Part shown: piece after piece, positions 61,723-64,000 of the stretch
How positions within the stretch are numbered: the first letter of the stretch is position 1
Layout: each line of letters opens with the position of its first letter
Origin: Nitrospirillum sp034427435
Lineage (GTDB): Bacteria; Pseudomonadota; Alphaproteobacteria; Azospirillales; Azospirillaceae
Direction: 5' to 3'
Assembly (NCBI RefSeq): GCF_034427435.1
Contig: NZ_JAXQNP010000003.1
Span: 1,116,001-1,180,000, forward strand
DNA: 64,000 bases
Made by a program: the position numbers and the translations under genes
The notes under the pieces: generated by a model
Seen by the model: only the letters and a program-made list of their open reading frames with translations
Databases searched by the model: none
Told to the model about the DNA's origin: nothing

Positions 61723-62643
61723 ATGCGCAATGTGACGCTGAAACAGCTGCGCGCCCTGGCGGCGGTGGCGGAAACCGGGTCGGTGACGGCGGCGGCCAAG
61801 CGTCTGCACGTCACGCCGCCGGCCGTCACCATGCAGGTGCAGGCGCTGGAGGATCTGCTGGGCGTCCCCCTGTTGGACCGGCTGGGCGAGCGGTTCAAGC
61901 CCACCGACGCGGGGCGGGAGGTGATCGAGACGGTTATCCGTATCGAGGCGGAACTGAACAATTGCGCCGCCACCATGGAGGCGCTGCGCAACCTGTCCGG
62001 CGGCCGAGTGGCGGTGGGGGTGGTCAGCACCGCCAAGTATTTCGCGCCCTACGCCCTGGGCGCCTTCCACGGCGAATACCCGCAGATCGAATTGTCGCTC
62101 ATGGTGGGCAACCGGGAGGAGATCATCGCGGCGCTGAAGGCGGACAGCATCGACATCGCCATCATGGGCCGCCCGCCCCGCGACCTCGCCGTCGACATGC
62201 ACGCCCTCGGCGACCATCCCCACATCATGATCGCCCCGCCCCATCACCCGCTGGTGGGCCGCCGCCAACTGAGGCTGGAGGAGTTCGCGCACGAAACCTT
62301 CCTGGTGCGCGAGGTCGGGTCCGGCACCCGCATGCTGATGGAATGGTTCTTCGCCCAGGCCGACCTGCACCCGCCCATCAGCATGGAGGTGGGCAGCAAT
62401 GAGACGGTGAAGCAGGCGGTGATGGCCGGCCTCGGCCTCTCCTTCATCTCCGCCCACACCATCGCCGCCGAACTGGAAAGCGGCCGCCTGGCGCCGCTGG
62501 ACGTGGAGGGCCTGCCCATCGTGCGCCAGTGGTTCGTGGCCAAGCGGTCCGACAAGCGCCTGGCCCCGGCGGCGGCGGCGGTCAAGGCCTTCCTGGTGGA
62601 CCGGGGACGGGAATTCCTGCCCAACGTGCGGCCCATCGCCTAG
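61723..62643 (+). CDS. cbbR: LysR-family regulator of CO2 fixation
   Basis: 306 residues from MRNVTLKQLRALAAV, with GGGAGGCGGG upstream; the frame extends 27 codons earlier but into the promoter. The winged helix-turn-helix (about 4-62; SVTAAAKRLHVTPPAVTMQVQALEDLLGVPLLDRL) and the LysR sensor domain (ISTAKYFAPYALGAF-like, FLVREVGSGTRMLMEWFF, SNETVKQAVMAGLGLSFISAHTI) match CbbR closely. It activates the divergent cbb operon in response to metabolites such as RuBP or NADPH (family knowledge). Confidence 0.96.
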   Translation: MRNVTLKQLRALAAVAETGSVTAAAKRLHVTPPAVTMQVQALEDLLGVPLLDRLGERFKPTDAGREVIETVIRIEAELNNCAATMEALRNLSGGRVAVGVVSTAKYFAPYALGAFHGEYPQIELSLMVGNREEIIAALKADSIDIAIMGRPPRDLAVDMHALGDHPHIMIAPPHHPLVGRRQLRLEEFAHETFLVREVGSGTRMLMEWFFAQADLHPPISMEVGSNETVKQAVMAGLGLSFISAHTIAAELESGRLAPLDVEGLPIVRQWFVAKRSDKRLAPAAAAVKAFLVDRGREFLPNVRPIA

Positions 62644-62729
62644 GAAATAACCATTCAGGGCAGTTGCGGCAGCAAAAGGCTGCTCCACTTCCCTGGGAAA
62701 TGGAAACGTCGACTGAAACGAGGCGAACC

Positions 62730-63146
62730 ATGCCCACGTCATCCGTCATATCGGTCTGTGAGCAAAATTGGGATAAATGGAAAAGTGATTGCAGCGGCTT
62801 TCTTAAAGCGGTGGCGGCCGATCTGGGTATTACCCTGTATGGGCAAGCGAACGACATCATCGACGCGATGGGGCGTGCGCCTTGGATTCAGTTGGGAAGC
62901 GACAGCGAGAAGGCCGTTACCTATGCCGGCCAGAGCTACCTAGTGGTCGCGGGCCTGAAGGCCCCGCACCATGGGCATGTGGTGGTGATCGTGCCGGGCG
63001 CAGCAAAACCTTACCCTTCAGGGTATTGGGGGCGCTTTGGCGGAACGGGACGCAAGAACACGTCCATCAGCTGGTCCTGGAAGCATTCTGAATTGCCGGA
63101 GGTCAGGTATTTCGCCATTCAGCTCAGCTCGGCCGCCCAGTCATGA
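62730..63146 (+). CDS. Tae1/Tse1-like type VI secretion amidase effector
   Basis: 138 residues from the ATG giving MPTSSVISVCEQNWDKW; an ATG 30 bases upstream is possible. No signal peptide. It aligns by eye along its length with Tse1 of Pseudomonas: NWDKWKSDCSGFLKAVAADLG (catalytic Cys21 in DCSGF), QANDIIDAMGRAPWIQL, YLVVAGLKAPHHGHVVVIVPG (catalytic His83 in HGHVVVI) and YPSGYWGRFGG. Tse1 cleaves the peptide stem of peptidoglycan after injection into rival cells. The ATGA overlap with the next gene is typical of effector/immunity pairs. Base composition is slightly AT-richer than neighbouring genes, hinting at transfer. No type VI machinery genes are in the window. Confidence 0.82.
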   Translation: MPTSSVISVCEQNWDKWKSDCSGFLKAVAADLGITLYGQANDIIDAMGRAPWIQLGSDSEKAVTYAGQSYLVVAGLKAPHHGHVVVIVPGAAKPYPSGYWGRFGGTGRKNTSISWSWKHSELPEVRYFAIQLSSAAQS

Positions 63147-63607
63147 AAGCACTCCCTATCCTGACCCTCGCCCTCGTCATCCCCACGGTGATGGCGACAT
63201 CCACGGCGCTGGCCCAGGCCTGTGCTTATAAGACGCTTGAGCCCGGCGTGGCCAAAATCCCGGTGGGATCCGCCACCATGGATTTGGGGGAGGGGGATGA
63301 CCCCATCAAACCACAAGCCTGGCAAGGGCCTATCGTATTCGCCCACGCTGATGGGACATCCTGCACGGCCGACCCCGACATCAGTTTGGTGGAGCGCCCC
63401 CTATTCAGTGATGGCCGGCGCGTCGTTGTCTCCACCTATTCGGGCAGCGAGCGGAAGGTTTACTTTTTGGACATCAACGATTGCCGGACACTATGGAAAA
63501 GCCCTCCATTCTCTGGGGAGGTTAGCCTGACGGCAAGGACCCTGCGCCTGGGCAAAAGAACGCATAAACTGGGGCCGCTGTGCGTCCCGCCGGATAGCGC
63601 TCCCTAA
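63143..63607 (+). CDS. Tai1/Tsi1-like periplasmic immunity protein
   Basis: 154 residues with a signal peptide (MKALPILTLALVIPTVMATSTALA). The mature part resembles Tsi1, the Tse1 inhibitor: FSDGRRVVVSTYSGSERKVYFLDINDCRTLWKS aligns with the Tsi1 region around its SQDGRRV motif, and a late LRLG precedes the last cysteine. It is expected to enter the periplasm and block the active site of the amidase encoded just upstream, protecting the producer. The start codon overlaps the effector stop (ATGA), so the two are co-translated. Confidence 0.78.
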   Translation: MKALPILTLALVIPTVMATSTALAQACAYKTLEPGVAKIPVGSATMDLGEGDDPIKPQAWQGPIVFAHADGTSCTADPDISLVERPLFSDGRRVVVSTYSGSERKVYFLDINDCRTLWKSPPFSGEVSLTARTLRLGKRTHKLGPLCVPPDSAP

Positions 63608-63695
63608 AAGAGTTACCACAACAGGAGGAGTGTTATCGCGCGGCGCGGAAAATGATCTTTACCGAGGACAGGCTCATCCAAGGATTGCTTCGCCC

Positions 63696-64000
63696 ATGAC
63701 GATCTTTTCCAAAGGCTTGGCCTTTGCCGGTGCCGCGGCGCTTCTACTGCCCGCCGTCACCCAGGCCGCCCCCCAGCGCCACCTGCCGGTCGTCTGCCCC
63801 TACCAGCCGGTGGAACCGGCGTCCGGCAAGGTCCGCGCCGATGTCCTGACCCTGGACCTGGGGCCCGCCGCCGATGGGGCGGGCACGTCCTGGAAAGGCC
63901 CCCTGACCATCACCGGGCAGGACGGCACCACCTGCACCGCTGACTCCGCCGTGGCACCCATCGAGGGCACGCTGTACAGCGACGGCCAGCATCTGCTGGT
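63696..64000 (+). CDS. Second Tai1-like immunity protein (partial)
   Basis: The first ~101 residues are present before the right edge. MTIFSKGLAFAGAAALLLPAVTQA is a signal peptide. The mature part aligns with the preceding immunity protein: CPYQPVEP with CAYKTLEP, DGTTCTADS with DGTSCTADP, and LYSDGQHLLV with LFSDGRRVVV. A tandem immunity paralogue, expected to neutralise either the same effector or a variant encoded elsewhere. It begins 89 bases after the first immunity gene. Confidence 0.72.
   Translation, partial: MTIFSKGLAFAGAAALLLPAVTQAAPQRHLPVVCPYQPVEPASGKVRADVLTLDLGPAADGAGTSWKGPLTITGQDGTTCTADSAVAPIEGTLYSDGQHLL

Overview
The window is GC-rich, densely coded chromosomal DNA from an alphaproteobacterium. 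A red-type (form IC) RuBisCO operon in the order cbbF-P-T-A-L-S-X-E with divergent cbbR, a membrane-bound ferritin of the MbfA type, several large TonB-dependent receptors and an ScfR-type acetate/short-acyl regulator suggest a Rhodospirillales/Azospirillaceae relative (Azospirillum or Nitrospirillum-like). That placement is inference from gene content, not from a marker gene. No tRNA, rRNA, CRISPR array or insertion sequence was seen.

Left part (1-18.5 kb): the end of a DHA2-type drug exporter, three large TonB-dependent outer-membrane receptors on the minus strand, each ending at or near a hairpin, a small exported protein, then a large hybrid histidine kinase, the iron exporter MbfA, a LysE-type exporter, a Sel1-repeat lipoprotein and an exported serine-hydrolase-like protein. 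18.5-23.7 kb is a glyoxylate-bypass block: aceA (isocitrate lyase) upstream of aceB (malate synthase), with the ScfR-family regulator divergent from aceA. The aceA/scfR gap carries four TTGTAA hexamers, a likely operator region. 23.7-40 kb is a mixed region: an amidohydrolase, a 2-oxoglutarate-dioxygenase-like protein, a DUF6624-like protein, YchJ, Tyr/Gly/His-rich small lipoproteins, a Bcr-type exporter, an outer-membrane efflux lipoprotein, a MerR/TipAS regulator, exonuclease III, a CstA-YbdD pair, a candidate small RNA, tandem coat-U-like secreted proteins and a small Rmf-like protein.

40-47.6 kb reads as nucleotide/nucleoside salvage: periplasmic CpdB makes nucleosides, a BMP-type ABC transporter (binding protein, double ATPase, two permeases) can import them, and a nucleoside 2-deoxyribosyltransferase-like enzyme can process them. 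PhoD phosphatase, an NfeD-stomatin pair and a patatin follow. 52.5-62.6 kb is the Calvin-cycle operon and its LysR regulator CbbR. The operon is intact in order, but transketolase is split by a one-base frameshift and cbbX has a probable second one at its 5' end. An ~80-base repeat lies in front of both cbbA and cbbL, and a row of hairpins separates cbbL from cbbS.

The most notable find is at the right edge (62.7-64.0 kb): a small protein closely resembling the type VI secretion peptidoglycan amidase effector Tae1 (Tse1). It overlaps by four bases a signal-peptide protein that resembles the cognate immunity protein Tai1 (Tsi1), and a second Tai1-like gene runs off the window. No type VI structural genes are present, so this looks like an orphan effector/immunity island.
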